Source: Ruegeria arenilitoris | Lineage (GTDB): Bacteria > Pseudomonadota > Alphaproteobacteria > Rhodobacterales > Rhodobacteraceae | NCBI RefSeq assembly: GCF_013035425.1 | Contig: NZ_WQHX01000012.1 | Span: 1-64,000, forward strand | Reading direction: 5' to 3' | DNA: 64,000 nt | In this document: positions 1-8,813 of the stretch, piece after piece | Numbering within the stretch: the stretch's first letter is position 1 | Layout: every line of letters begins with the position of its first letter | Made by a program: the position numbers and the translations under genes | Notes under the pieces: generated by a model | Databases searched by the model: none | What the model was told of the DNA's origin: nothing | What the model saw: only the letters and a program-made list of their open reading frames with translations

Positions 1-452
1 CAATTGCTTAACGTCTTCACATCGTCAGCCTCATAACCTGAAGGTCTGAAAAAAACAACCACTTAATGGTCAATTTTCAATTCTGTGCGGAGAGCAACTA
101 GATCGCGTAGAAAATTTGTTCCTGGTCGAACTTGGAAAGAACAAAGTCCTGCTGAAGTTGTCATTGCGGCTAGCAAGATGTCGTCGGCAGGGTCTTTGTT
201 CCCTGCTTTTATTGTTTTTTCGTTGTCTGTTTATGTTTTTTTACTTTTGAATTTATGGGTGGTATGCTTTTGGTTCTGTTTGTGCACTCAAAACACAATT
301 CATTCCTTACTTGATTTAGGCCTCTATTCTCTCGGGTTCCGGACAATAAAGTTGGTGCGGGTCTACCAAGCTTAGGTGTCAATGAAAGGCTTGGAAAACA
401 AATTGAATTTGATTTATCCAGCTCAGGGAATGCTACTCTAGGGAGTTCATGC
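1..452. other. Gene-free leader region before the first CDS
   Basis: No convincing gene is visible. The short open frames here have no recognisable protein character and overlap each other on both strands. The stretch is AT-rich and contains one hairpin followed by a T run (listed separately). The last 20 bases hold a GGGAG sequence about 10 nt before the ATG at 453. Confidence 0.5.
187..212 (+). terminator. Putative Rho-independent terminator
   Basis: GCAGGG at 187-192 can pair with CCCTGC at 201-206 across an 8-nt loop, followed by TTTT and further T-rich sequence. The geometry fits an intrinsic terminator for a gene lying left of the window, but the 6-bp stem is short. Confidence 0.45.
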
Positions 453-1565
453 ATGTGGCGAGTAGTGGTTATTAATTGTTTGCTGCTAGGGATCGCGTTC
501 TTGGTTGCCGAGCTTATTTTTGGCACGTGGTTTTCGGATCAACACGCTTTGATGAAATTTACGAAGCTTCGAAACTACGAAAAAGTACAAGAAAACCCAA
601 TTCATGTAGGAAAACCGACTGTAACATATTCTCGCGACAATTATGGTTTTCGTGGTCTTGAAGGTGATGTGTCCGACATTGACATTTTAACAGTTGGCGG
701 TTCAACAACCGATCAACGCTGGGTCGATAACTCACAAACTTATCAAGCTGTCATGCGGGATTTGTTTGCTGCGTCCGGGCAGTCTGTTTCAATCGTCAAC
801 GCGGGTATTGATGGTCAATCTACATTCGGTCACATTGCGAATTTCTCATCTTGGTTCAATGAGATCCCAAATTTAGATGCGCGTTACGTTTTGTACTATG
901 TAGGAATTAACGACCTACTAATATCTCAGCCTACGGACACATACGACGTGGTGGCGCTGGAAGACAATGCTTACAACAATCTTAAAGCGACGATCAAAAC
1001 TAAGTCGGTTTTCTATCAACTTTATCGGGTCGTTAAGTCAGCTTTCGCTGAAGAACATTCACTAAACGAATTGAATCGAACAAACATTGCCGATCGTGAA
1101 CCTCTTGTCACAGAGCCAAAAATATCCGCTCCTTTGGACGTTGTTTTTGGACCTTCACTCGAAAGTTATACTGATCGTATTTCTGAGCTAGCCAAGTTGA
1201 CCCGTGATTTCGGTGCGGAACCAATATTCGTTACCCAGAGAAGCGCCCGTTGGACCCGCCGCAATGGCCAGATAGCAGGTATTGCGGAATATCAACCCGA
1301 TTTTTTTGAGTTGGTTCGTCAGCAATTGCCCAAGGAGTATCAAAATTTGAACGGGGTTGACTTTTATCGGTTTGAACGCGCCCTTGCAGACGCTCAAATG
1401 GCTGCATGTGAAAACGTAGATGCCATTTGCTTGGACCTTATGGCCGAGATCGATTTTGATCTTGCATCCGATTTCTATGACCCGATTCACACCAGTGCGA
1501 CAGGTTCACAAGCAATAGGCGAGTATCTTTATTCCAGGCTTGGCAATCTCGAACTTGGCGATTGA
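453..1565 (+). CDS. SGNH/GDSL hydrolase family protein, membrane-anchored
   Basis: A 370-residue protein with one hydrophobic N-terminal segment (about residues 5-24), probably a signal anchor placing the catalytic domain outside the cytoplasm. The SGNH-fold blocks are visible: GGSTT with nucleophile Ser84, NAG-DGQS around residue 112-118, a GIND block near residue 150, and a C-terminal DPIH (Asp343/His346) that would complete the triad. Such proteins act as esterases or O-acyltransferases on carbohydrates or lipids; the substrate cannot be read from sequence. ATG 453 has a GGGAG ribosome site. It stands alone between a terminator hairpin and the convergent rplT gene. Family assignment is firm, activity is not. 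Confidence 0.75.
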   Translation: MWRVVVINCLLLGIAFLVAELIFGTWFSDQHALMKFTKLRNYEKVQENPIHVGKPTVTYSRDNYGFRGLEGDVSDIDILTVGGSTTDQRWVDNSQTYQAVMRDLFAASGQSVSIVNAGIDGQSTFGHIANFSSWFNEIPNLDARYVLYYVGINDLLISQPTDTYDVVALEDNAYNNLKATIKTKSVFYQLYRVVKSAFAEEHSLNELNRTNIADREPLVTEPKISAPLDVVFGPSLESYTDRISELAKLTRDFGAEPIFVTQRSARWTRRNGQIAGIAEYQPDFFELVRQQLPKEYQNLNGVDFYRFERALADAQMAACENVDAICLDLMAEIDFDLASDFYDPIHTSATGSQAIGEYLYSRLGNLELGD

Positions 1566-1792
1566 GCTGCTCACAATCATTCTGAGGGAAAATTTATCAA
1601 GGATCGAGTGGTCTTGGCTTCTTGGTCAATCGGGTATTAGAGGTTAATCCGCCATCGACTCTTCTGGGAATGTGCCCAGGACTTTCAATCGCGGCATCAG
1701 TCGGGTTCTGGCCCTGCGCGAAAGTATTTCCAAAAACAATAGTTATTCGCTTCGCGCAATATTTGAGTTGAAATCACCGCTATGAAAGCAAG

Positions 1793-1823
1793 AAAGGCCG
1801 CTCTCAAGCGAACGGCCTTTTTT
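1793..1823 (-). terminator. Bidirectional hairpin terminator after rplT
   Basis: AAAGGCCG (1793-1800) pairs with CGGCCTTT (1813-1820), with T runs on both sides when each strand is read. It sits 23 nt beyond the rplT stop codon on the minus strand and could also end transcription from the plus-strand SGNH gene. Confidence 0.75.
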
Positions 1824-1845
1824 CACTGTCTCTCTCTAAAGAGAT

Positions 1846-2211
1846 TTAGGCGGTAAGAGCCGCCTGAGCTTTGGCAACGATCGCGCCGAACGCTTCCGGT
1901 TCGTGCACGGCCAGATCTGCCAGAACTTTACGATCCACTTCAATGCCGGCAAGGTTCAGGCCATTGATGAAGCGTGAATAGGTTAGTGCCTCGTCATGCG
2001 AACGCACGGCCGCGTTGATACGTTGAATCCACAACGCGCGGAAGTTGCGCTTGCGGTTCTTGCGGTCACGGGTCGCGTATTGGTTGGCTTTGTCGACGGC
2101 CTGAGTCGCAACTTTAAAGTTGCTTTTGCGACGACCATAGTAACCTTTGGCAGACTTAATGATCTTTTTGTGACGAGCGTGAGTTACGGTTCCACCTTTA
2201 ACGCGGGACAT
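1846..2211 (-). CDS. rplT: 50S ribosomal protein L20
   Basis: The 121-residue protein matches bacterial L20 in length and character: a basic N-terminus (MSRVKGGTVTHARHKK), the KGYYGRRKSNFK segment and the RKRNFRALWIQRINAA core that contacts 23S rRNA. L20 is an early assembly protein of the large subunit. It lies 14 nt downstream of rpmI on the same strand, the usual rpmI-rplT pair. infC, often the first gene of this operon, is not adjacent here, so the pair probably has its own promoter in 2427-2600. Confidence 0.98.
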   Translation of the reverse strand: MSRVKGGTVTHARHKKIIKSAKGYYGRRKSNFKVATQAVDKANQYATRDRKNRKRNFRALWIQRINAAVRSHDEALTYSRFINGLNLAGIEVDRKVLADLAVHEPEAFGAIVAKAQAALTA

Positions 2212-2225
2212 TTCTGAATCTCCTC

Positions 2226-2426
2226 TTAGCGGTCGTAGGGCATGTAGCCCTTGACGATCTTGGCGTCGGGGGCGGAGAGAGTGGTGGTGCCACGGGCGTC
2301 GCGGATAAATTTCTTAGTCCGCTTGATCATGCCATGACGTTTGCCAGCTTGAGCCGACATCACTTTACCGGTCGCTGTCACCTTGAAGCGCTTTTTGGCG
2401 CTCGATTTGGTCTTCATCTTGGGCAT
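2226..2426 (-). CDS. rpmI: 50S ribosomal protein L35
   Basis: A 66-residue basic protein with the L35 signature MPKMKTKSSAKKRFKVTATG at the start and a KRHGMIKRTKKF segment in the middle. It binds 23S rRNA in the large subunit. It is the first gene of the rpmI-rplT pair. The C-terminal tail ending in KGYMPYDR is normal for alphaproteobacterial L35. The ATG at 2426 is preceded on the minus strand by a GGAGACGG ribosome site. Confidence 0.98.
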   Translation of the reverse strand: MPKMKTKSSAKKRFKVTATGKVMSAQAGKRHGMIKRTKKFIRDARGTTTLSAPDAKIVKGYMPYDR

Positions 2427-2610
2427 TTCCGTCTCCTATCTTCGGGTTCGGTATATAACGCGACTCGGCATGCCACATCGGCCGGTCACGCAATCAGAAG
2501 CGCCGTTTACGCAAGTTTTGATAAAGAGGCAAGGGGGTTTTGACCGGAAACTTTGCTTTTGGCAGAGGTGTCAGGTTCCGAGGCGACAAAGGTCGCCCCG
2601 GTGCTTTCAT

Positions 2611-4164
2611 TCAGTGACCGAATTTCCGGATTTCGCCACTCCTAAGCCGCTCCGCGTAGGAACTCAGTTCTTGGCGAACAACCTTCATCAGGAAGTAGAG
2701 CGCGAAGACATTCACAACGGCCATAGCAAAGATCGCCGCATCCGAGAAATCGATGACAGGGCCAAGATTGGCTGCTGCACCGATGACGACAAAAATGCAG
2801 AAGATGATCTTGAACACCAACTCCTTGGTCGCGCCTTCGCCAAACAGATAGGTCCACGCCTTTAGGCCGTAGTATGACCAGCTGATCATGGTCGAAAAAG
2901 CAAACAGAACCACGGCGACCGCCAAAACGTATGGGAACCAACCGAATGCACTTGCAAAAGCGGCCGAGGTTAAGCTGACGCCAGAGTTTCCGTCGACTGT
3001 AGCGACAGCTGTACCTTCCTCGTTCAACATATACATGCCCGTTTCGGGGTCGATGACCAGCTGCTGTGTGATGATGATTACCAAAGCGGTCATAGTACAA
3101 ATCACGACTGTATCGATAAACGGTTCCAGCAGGGACACAAACCCTTCGGTGATCGGCTCTTTTGTACGCACGGCTGAGTGGGCAATGGCCGCGGAACCAA
3201 CCCCAGCTTCGTTCGAAAACGCAGCACGACGGAAACCTTGTATCAACGCACCGACCATGCCACCAGCGACGCCTAGCCCGGTAAACGCACCCGCAAAGAT
3301 TTGACCAAAGGCCCAGCCGATTTGATCGGCATGCATGATGATAATCACCAAGGCGGCCAAAACATACATAACACCCATGAACGGTACGACCTTTTCAGTC
3401 ACGCGCGCGATGGATTTCAGACCGCCTACGATTACAGCAAATACAATGCCGGCAAAAACCAAGCCAGTGATCCAGCCGGGAAAGTCCCCGGTGATACCCG
3501 CTATCTGCTGGTGGGCTTGATTGGCCTGGAACATATTGCCCCCGCCCAAGGCACCCAGAATACAGAAGATCGAGAACAACACCGCCAAGATTTTGCCTCC
3601 CGGCAGGCCGAGTTCGTTGAACCCTTTGGACATGTAATACATCGGGCCACCAGAGACGGTGCCGTCGTCGTATTCATTGCGGTATTTCACGCCGAGCGTA
3701 CATTCAGTGAATTTAGAGGCCATGCCCAGAAGACCCGCAACGATCATCCAGAACGTCGCGCCCGGCCCACCGATACCTACGGCAACGGCTACACCAGCTA
3801 TGTTCCCCAGTCCGACCGTACCAGACAGCGCGGTCGCCAGCGCCTGAAAATGGCTTACCTCACCTGCATCGTTTGGGTCAGAGTAATCGCCCTTAACCAA
3901 GCTTACCGCGTGGCCGAAAAACCTAAATTGAACAAATGCGAAATACAGTGAAAACACAGTTGCAGCGATAACCAGCCACATCACGATCCATGGAACGCTC
4001 GTCCCTGGGAACGGTGCAAAGATAAAACTGACAAAAGGGCCGGTGAAATCCGAAAATGCCTGATTAATTTTTTCGTCAAGGCCAACGGCTTCTTGAGCTG
4101 CAGCTGCGTTGGCTAATAGGCCCGTTGCAAGACCGGAAACGCCAAGTTTTTTTGAAATTATCAT
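2611..4164 (-). CDS. Sodium:alanine symporter family (AGCS) amino-acid permease
   Basis: A 517-residue polytopic membrane protein with about ten to eleven hydrophobic segments. The AGCS family is shown by GLGNIAGVAVA near residue 117-127 and the strongly conserved NEAGVGSAAIAHSA block near residue 318. Family members import alanine, glycine or related neutral amino acids with sodium. An additional hydrophobic start (residues 8-23, ending ANAAAA) looks like a signal peptide, as in many Rhodobacteraceae members. The start is well supported by a GAGGAGGGG ribosome site. It follows the universal stress protein gene by 12 nt, so the two are almost certainly cotranscribed. The exact substrate is unknown. 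Confidence 0.93.
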   Translation of the reverse strand: MIISKKLGVSGLATGLLANAAAAQEAVGLDEKINQAFSDFTGPFVSFIFAPFPGTSVPWIVMWLVIAATVFSLYFAFVQFRFFGHAVSLVKGDYSDPNDAGEVSHFQALATALSGTVGLGNIAGVAVAVGIGGPGATFWMIVAGLLGMASKFTECTLGVKYRNEYDDGTVSGGPMYYMSKGFNELGLPGGKILAVLFSIFCILGALGGGNMFQANQAHQQIAGITGDFPGWITGLVFAGIVFAVIVGGLKSIARVTEKVVPFMGVMYVLAALVIIIMHADQIGWAFGQIFAGAFTGLGVAGGMVGALIQGFRRAAFSNEAGVGSAAIAHSAVRTKEPITEGFVSLLEPFIDTVVICTMTALVIIITQQLVIDPETGMYMLNEEGTAVATVDGNSGVSLTSAAFASAFGWFPYVLAVAVVLFAFSTMISWSYYGLKAWTYLFGEGATKELVFKIIFCIFVVIGAAANLGPVIDFSDAAIFAMAVVNVFALYFLMKVVRQELSSYAERLRSGEIRKFGH

Positions 4165-4176
4165 TGTTGCCCCTCC

Positions 4177-4614
4177 TCAATTTACGACCGTGACTGGCAC
4201 GTCGGCATGCATCACCAGATATTGGGTCGAACTGCCAAATAGCCGCTTTTTGATACCGTCTGCAGATGCGCGGCCAACTATGATTTGCGATCCATCGTTT
4301 TCCACGGTTATGGCGTTCAAGGTTTCCGCTACATCCCCGTGGCGCACGATCCCGTAAGCGGCGAACCCTTCGGATTTCAAAGCTTGCACTGCGGGTTCTA
4401 CGATCCGTGATGTCGCAAGTTCGATCTCTTCTTCGCGCCGCTTGTGGCGAAGCGCATTTTCTTCCGGGGTTTGGAAGGTGAAAGGGGACCACTCGATTAC
4501 GTAGACGACCAACAGTTCGCAGGCGCCGATCCTTCCTGCCAAATCCTTGGCAAAGGCAATCGCGCGCTCTCCGTTTTCGGTGCCGTCCAGTCCTATGACA
4601 ATTTTCGTTGTCAT
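4177..4614 (-). CDS. Universal stress protein (UspA family)
   Basis: A 145-residue protein from the ATG at 4614, chosen because GGAGGAAC lies 6-10 nt upstream; an upstream in-frame start gives an uncharacteristic extension. It starts TTKIVIGLDGTENGERA, has a typical nucleotide-binding end (IIVGRASADG, about nine residues, then GSSTQYLV) and closes with DVPVTVVN, the classic ATP-binding Usp pattern. Such proteins bind ATP and modulate stress survival or the activity of partner proteins. It is first in a two-gene operon with the AGCS symporter; Usp genes paired with transporters often have a regulatory role, which is an inference here. Confidence 0.92.
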   Translation of the reverse strand: MTTKIVIGLDGTENGERAIAFAKDLAGRIGACELLVVYVIEWSPFTFQTPEENALRHKRREEEIELATSRIVEPAVQALKSEGFAAYGIVRHGDVAETLNAITVENDGSQIIVGRASADGIKKRLFGSSTQYLVMHADVPVTVVN

Positions 4615-4800
4615 TTCGTTCCTCCGATTTTGCTTTTGTGTGTCGGTGAAGATGTACCGACCTGGCAACCCGAACCTGGAACTGATCTGAGGGCTGCTGC
4701 CAAAAAGGTATCAGATTTATTCGCCAGGTGATTAATTTTTTGGCACTTTCTTAGGGGTTGGGGAATTTTTACTGAAAAAACAATTGCTTTTGAATAATGT

Positions 4801-4830
4801 AAAACCCGCCAAACAAAGCGTCTGGCGAGT
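4801..4830 (-). terminator. Terminator of pyruvate kinase gene
   Basis: Read on the minus strand, CGCCA (from 4827) and TGGCG (to 4807) enclose a GACGCTTTGTT-type loop, and the stem is followed by GGTTTTAC. It lies about 50 nt beyond the pyk stop codon. Confidence 0.55.
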
Positions 4831-4876
4831 TCGTAGCCTAACTAGCTCCGTGCTTTTTCGATCCGAAAGACGCGAT

Positions 4877-6322
4877 TTATTCTGGGTCGGTACTGTAAAT
4901 CAGCCGCTCATCGCAAGGTGCAACACGCAAGATATTCGTACTGCCCGGTACATTGAAAGGCACACCTGCGGTCACAACAATCTGATCAGTTTCACCGGCA
5001 AATCCGCCGGCGCGTGCAGCGCGGGCGGCATTGACTACGGCGCTTTTGAAACGCTCCAGCACTGGCGTCATTACGCAATTGCAACCCCAGGACAGACACA
5101 AACGCCGCGCTGTGCCGGTCAAAGAAGTCATCGCGATGATGGGGACACCGGGCCGCTCACGAGCGGTCAGCAACGCCGTTGTACCGCTTTGGGTGAAGCA
5201 ACAAATCGCTTTAATATCAGTTTTTTCAGCAATCTCACGCGCGGCTGCCACGATGCCGTCTGCAACCGTGGTGCCCTTGGCGGTGCGTGACGCGGCAATG
5301 ATCTGGTCATAGGTAGGGTCAGCTTCGACCTCTATGGCGACTTTGTTCATTGTTTGAACGGCTTCAACTGGATACGAACCAGCAGCCGATTCCGCGCTGA
5401 GCATGATAGCGTCCGTGCCTTCATAGATTGCGGTAGCAACATCCGAAACTTCGGCGCGCGTGGGCATCGGGCTTTCGATCATGCTCTCCAGCATCTGGGT
5501 TGCCACAATGACGGGCTTGGCCGCGGCACGCGTGCGGCGCACCAGCCGTTTTTGGATCGGCGGCACTGCTGACACTGGCAATTCAACGCCCAAGTCTCCG
5601 CGGGCGACCATGATACCGTCTGACGCATCAAGAATTTCTTCGAATGCCTCAATCGCGGCGGGCTTTTCTATCTTGGATAAAATCGCGGCGCGTCCGTCGG
5701 CCAACGCGCGAGCTTCGAACACATCTTTAGCGCGTTGTACGAAGCTAAGCGCCAGCCAGTCCACTCCCAGCTGGCAGACAAATTCCAGATCTTCCCTGTC
5801 CTTCTCCGACAAAGCGGCCAGTGGCAAAACCACATCTGGTACGTTCACGCCCTTGCGATTGGAAATTGCGCCGCCCACCTCGACCTCACAGTTTGCGAAG
5901 TCTGGGCCGCACTCCTGTACGATGAGGCGAATCTTGCCATCATTAACCAGCAAGCGCGAACCTGTTTCTAGAGCTGCAAAAATTTCGGGGTGGGGCAGGC
6001 AAACCCGGTTGATATCTCCGGCCTCGGGGTCGAGGTCCAGCCTAAAACTGGCACCTTCTTCCAGTTCTTCTACGTCATTGGCAAACACGCCAACGCGCAG
6101 CTTTGGGCCCTGCAGGTCGGCCAGAATCGCGATTGGGCTGTCCAGATCATTCTCAACTTGCCGAATGATGCGGTGGCGCTCGCGTATTTCATCGTGGCTG
6201 CCGTGGCTCATGTTCAGGCGAAATACGTCAGCGCCTGCTTCGTGCAGGGCGCGTATCGTATCGTAGTCGTTTGACGCCGGACCAAGCGTCGCCACAATTT
6301 TAACATTTCTCAGGCGTCGCAT
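4877..6322 (-). CDS. pyk: Pyruvate kinase
   Basis: Catalyses phosphoenolpyruvate + ADP to pyruvate + ATP, the last step of glycolysis. The 481-residue protein has the expected blocks: RLNMSHG near residue 35-41, ADLQGPKLRVG near 68-78, the active-site lysine in SKIEKP at about Lys217, the metal/substrate loop VARGDLG near 239-245, ATQMLESM, and SAESAAGSYPVEA. Length fits the single-domain-order bacterial enzyme. The ATG at 6322 is preferred over an in-frame TTG 18 nt upstream because GAGGAG lies about 10 nt before 6322 and inside the longer version. It is a single-gene unit with its own terminator. Confidence 0.97.
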   Translation of the reverse strand: MRRLRNVKIVATLGPASNDYDTIRALHEAGADVFRLNMSHGSHDEIRERHRIIRQVENDLDSPIAILADLQGPKLRVGVFANDVEELEEGASFRLDLDPEAGDINRVCLPHPEIFAALETGSRLLVNDGKIRLIVQECGPDFANCEVEVGGAISNRKGVNVPDVVLPLAALSEKDREDLEFVCQLGVDWLALSFVQRAKDVFEARALADGRAAILSKIEKPAAIEAFEEILDASDGIMVARGDLGVELPVSAVPPIQKRLVRRTRAAAKPVIVATQMLESMIESPMPTRAEVSDVATAIYEGTDAIMLSAESAAGSYPVEAVQTMNKVAIEVEADPTYDQIIAASRTAKGTTVADGIVAAAREIAEKTDIKAICCFTQSGTTALLTARERPGVPIIAMTSLTGTARRLCLSWGCNCVMTPVLERFKSAVVNAARAARAGGFAGETDQIVVTAGVPFNVPGSTNILRVAPCDERLIYSTDPE

Positions 6323-6439
6323 TAGTCTTGCTCTCCTCAATCACTCGATGTTACCGCAAACAGTGCTCGGATTGCTTATTGCGCAATTCCCTTTCCGAGG
6401 CAACTGCCCTACACCTGCGGCAAACTAGATGACAGGCTC

Positions 6440-7177
6440 ATGACATACACCCCATTTTTTGTGCACGGCGCAGATCGTCCATCACGCTGGTTGATTACCT
6501 GCGATCACGCCACCAATACTGTACCGCCTGAAATAAATGGTGGTGATCTGGGACTGCCACGCGAAGATATGGAGCGTCACATCGCCTACGACGTGGGCGC
6601 GTATGAAGTTTCCAAACACTTGGGCGAGATTTTGAACGCGCCTGTGATCGCGGCCAATTTCTCGCGCCTCGTTATCGACCCGAACAGGGGGGAAGACGAT
6701 CCGACGCTGCTAATGAAGTTATACGACGGTTCAATCATTCCCGGAAATCGCAATGCTGACGAGATAGAGCGCGAACGCCGCCTGAACATGTGCTATCGCC
6801 CTTACCATGAAGAACTTGAGCGTCTGGCTGGCTTGCCGCACGCGGTGATCGTGTCGATGCATTCCTTCACTAGGCAATTGCGTGGTCGAGAGCCGCGCCC
6901 TTGGCATGTCGGCGTGTTGCACACACCGGACGAGCGATTTTCACGTCCACTTATCGACAGGTTGGCGGCCGAGGGCGATCTATGTGTCGGCGTGAACGAG
7001 CCCTACACCGGAGTTTTGCCTGGCGACGCAATCGACAGACATTGCACTGCACACGGGCGCCCGAATGCTCTGATCGAGTTGCGTAACGACCTGATCGCCG
7101 ATCACGCCGGGCAACGGGATTGGGCTGAACGGATGGCCGTGATCCTACAAGACGCGTTGGTTGACAGCGGCTTGTAA
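6440..7177 (+). CDS. N-formylglutamate amidohydrolase family protein
   Basis: A 245-residue cytoplasmic protein of the HutG-type N-formylglutamate amidohydrolase family (PF05013), a zinc enzyme fold that removes formyl groups from N-formyl-L-glutamate in histidine degradation. Visible family blocks are CDHATNTVP near residue 22, the NFSRLVIDPNR segment near 75, SMHSFTRQLRG near 140, and VGVNEPYTG near 183. No other hut gene is adjacent, so a role outside histidine use is possible. It is divergent from pyk with a 117-nt gap. The following small membrane gene lies 74 nt downstream on the same strand. Confidence 0.85.
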   Translation: MTYTPFFVHGADRPSRWLITCDHATNTVPPEINGGDLGLPREDMERHIAYDVGAYEVSKHLGEILNAPVIAANFSRLVIDPNRGEDDPTLLMKLYDGSIIPGNRNADEIERERRLNMCYRPYHEELERLAGLPHAVIVSMHSFTRQLRGREPRPWHVGVLHTPDERFSRPLIDRLAAEGDLCVGVNEPYTGVLPGDAIDRHCTAHGRPNALIELRNDLIADHAGQRDWAERMAVILQDALVDSGL

Positions 7178-7251
7178 CTGCGACGGTTTTCCTAACTTTC
7201 ATAATTGTGGGGCTTTTTTTTAACTCTTATATATTGGGAAAGGAGGCGACT

Positions 7252-7491
7252 ATGTCTCAGGAGTTTCTTTCAGCCGTGTTCGGTTGGATGGCTGTGCTGA
7301 ACGTCGCGGTTCTACTGTTCACCACATTGATGATGTTGTTACTGCAAGACCAGATCGCCGACATTCACGGCAGGATTTTCCAGATGGAGCGTCCGGATGT
7401 GAAGCGAGCGTATTTTCGGTACCTTGCTAACTATAAAGTTCTGACCCTTATTTTTTGCATCGTGCCATGGCTGGCCTTGCAACTTGCCTGA
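7252..7491 (+). CDS. Small membrane protein, DUF6868-like
   Basis: A 79-residue protein from ATG 7252, chosen because AAAGGAGG lies 7 nt upstream. Two hydrophobic segments (about residues 8-28 and 58-77) flank a soluble stretch with QDQIADIHGRIF and ERPDVKRAYF. The pattern matches small inner-membrane proteins of the DUF6868 type that are common and uncharacterised in Proteobacteria. It sits between the amidohydrolase and a DUF1244 gene on the same strand. No function can be given. Confidence 0.7.
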   Translation: MSQEFLSAVFGWMAVLNVAVLLFTTLMMLLLQDQIADIHGRIFQMERPDVKRAYFRYLANYKVLTLIFCIVPWLALQLA

Positions 7492-7568
7492 CATGCCGTT
7501 TGTTGAAACATCGCCTTTGGGCCGCTAGGTCAGGTATAGTATACAACTCTGTCGTCGGGAGCCGGACC

Positions 7569-7883
7569 ATGAACAATCAAACCGAAATCGAACTTCAGGC
7601 CGCTGCATTTCGCCGCCTGCAAAAGCACCTGATGCAAGACCGTACCGATGTTCAAAACATTGATATGATGAATTTAGCCGGGTTCTGCCGCAATTGTCTG
7701 TCTCGCTGGTATCAGGAAGCGGCCAACGAAAAAGGCATCGAGATGGGGAAGGATGAAGCCCGAGAGGTTTTCTATGGCATGACCATGGATGAATGGAAAG
7801 CTAACTATCAAACCGAGGCAAGCCCTGAAAAGCAGGCAGAGTTCAAAGTCGCATTTGAAGAGAATGTTGGTAAAAAGGACTAA
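7569..7883 (+). CDS. DUF1244 domain-containing protein
   Basis: A 104-residue soluble protein. The DUF1244 family is recognised from AAFRRLQKHL, the cysteine pair in GFCRNCLSRW near residue 38-47 and YGMTMDEWKANYQ near residue 73-85. The family is small, helical, conserved in Alpha- and Gammaproteobacteria and has no assigned function. ATG 7569 has a GGGAG ribosome site; longer in-frame starts overlap the preceding gene and give non-family sequence. A hairpin terminator follows 24 nt downstream. Confidence 0.88.
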   Translation: MNNQTEIELQAAAFRRLQKHLMQDRTDVQNIDMMNLAGFCRNCLSRWYQEAANEKGIEMGKDEAREVFYGMTMDEWKANYQTEASPEKQAEFKVAFEENVGKKD

Positions 7884-7906
7884 ATTTCGACATCGGCAAT
7901 TAACAC

Positions 7907-7930
7907 GGCCCGCCTATTAAGCGGGCCTTT
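7907..7930. terminator. Convergent terminator between DUF1244 and aminotransferase genes
   Basis: GGCCCGC (7907-7913) and GCGGGCC (7921-7927) form a perfect 7-bp GC stem with a 7-nt loop, followed by TTT and T-rich sequence. It lies between two convergent genes and may serve both. Confidence 0.75.
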
Positions 7931-7942
7931 GATTTGCCTTTT

Positions 7943-8803
7943 TTAGATGGCTGCCTTTCGGCTTTCATCCAAATAGATTTCACGAAGTCTTTTGGCTATT
8001 GGCCCCGGCGAGCCATCGCCTAGTTGCACTCCGTCGATCTCGATAACCGGCATCACGAACGCGCTGGCCGAAGTGGTGAAAGCTTCATCCGCTTCTTTGG
8101 CTTCATCAATTGTAAATAGGCGTTCTTCGACTTCCATCTGCGCTTCAGCCGCCATTCGAAGGACCGCCTTGCGGGTTATGCCGTGCAGAATCTCGTTGGA
8201 CAACGGCCGCGTTATGATTTTTCCACCTTTGACAAAGTATGCGTTGTTACTGGTGCCTTCGGTCACATGGCCATCTTCAATCATCCAGGCGTCGTCACAG
8301 CCAGCGGCTTTGGCCATCATCTTGCCAAGAGAGGGATAAAGCAGCTGCGTCGTCTTGATATCGCGACGTCCCCACCGAATGTCATCGATTGAGATAACTT
8401 TGGCGCCCTTCCTCGCGGCAGGGCTGTCTGCCAATCCCGGTTTGTTCTGAGTAAACAGCACAAGAGTTGGTTTTGTATCTGCGGGCGGGAAAACAAAGTC
8501 CCGATCACCGTCGCTGCCGCGGGTCACCTGAAGGTAAACCAAGCCTTCCTCGATGCCGTTCATTTCGACTAGATTGCGGTGAATTTCCAGCAACTCTTCT
8601 TTTGTGCATGGCTCGGCCATATGGAGTTCGTCCAAAGACCTCTTCAAGCGCACGGCATGACCATCGAAATCGATAAGTTTGCTGTCTAAAACACTGGTGA
8701 CTTCGTAGACCGCATCGGCCATCAAAAATCCGCGGTCAAAGATTGAAATCTTGGCTTCGGTTTCGGGCAGGTATTCACCATTCACAAATACGGTTCGGTT
8801 CAT
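7943..8803 (-). CDS. D-amino-acid aminotransferase (class IV PLP enzyme)
   Basis: A 286-residue fold-type IV aminotransferase. The PLP lysine is Lys150 in DIKTTQLLYPSLGK, and EGTSNN near residue 178-183 holds the conserved glutamate. The sequence resembles D-alanine:2-oxoglutarate aminotransferases, which interconvert D-alanine and D-glutamate with their oxo acids, more than branched-chain enzymes, but a 4-amino-4-deoxychorismate lyase-like role cannot be excluded. ATG 8803 is supported by GAGGAG 6-11 nt upstream. It follows dgcA by 10 nt on the same strand, and dgcA-dgcN handle D-glutamate, so a D-amino-acid role fits. Confidence 0.85.
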   Translation of the reverse strand: MNRTVFVNGEYLPETEAKISIFDRGFLMADAVYEVTSVLDSKLIDFDGHAVRLKRSLDELHMAEPCTKEELLEIHRNLVEMNGIEEGLVYLQVTRGSDGDRDFVFPPADTKPTLVLFTQNKPGLADSPAARKGAKVISIDDIRWGRRDIKTTQLLYPSLGKMMAKAAGCDDAWMIEDGHVTEGTSNNAYFVKGGKIITRPLSNEILHGITRKAVLRMAAEAQMEVEERLFTIDEAKEADEAFTTSASAFVMPVIEIDGVQLGDGSPGPIAKRLREIYLDESRKAAI

Positions 8804-8813
8804 GTTTGTCTCC

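Noticed and set aside
3301..3951. 216-codon plus-strand frame antisense to the AGCS symporter gene
   Set aside because: It is a shadow of a clearly recognised gene on the other strand; its product has no domain and no ribosome site.
5460..6266. 268-codon plus-strand frame antisense to pyk
   Set aside because: Very Ser/Arg-rich translation typical of antisense reading of a coding strand; pyk itself is certain.
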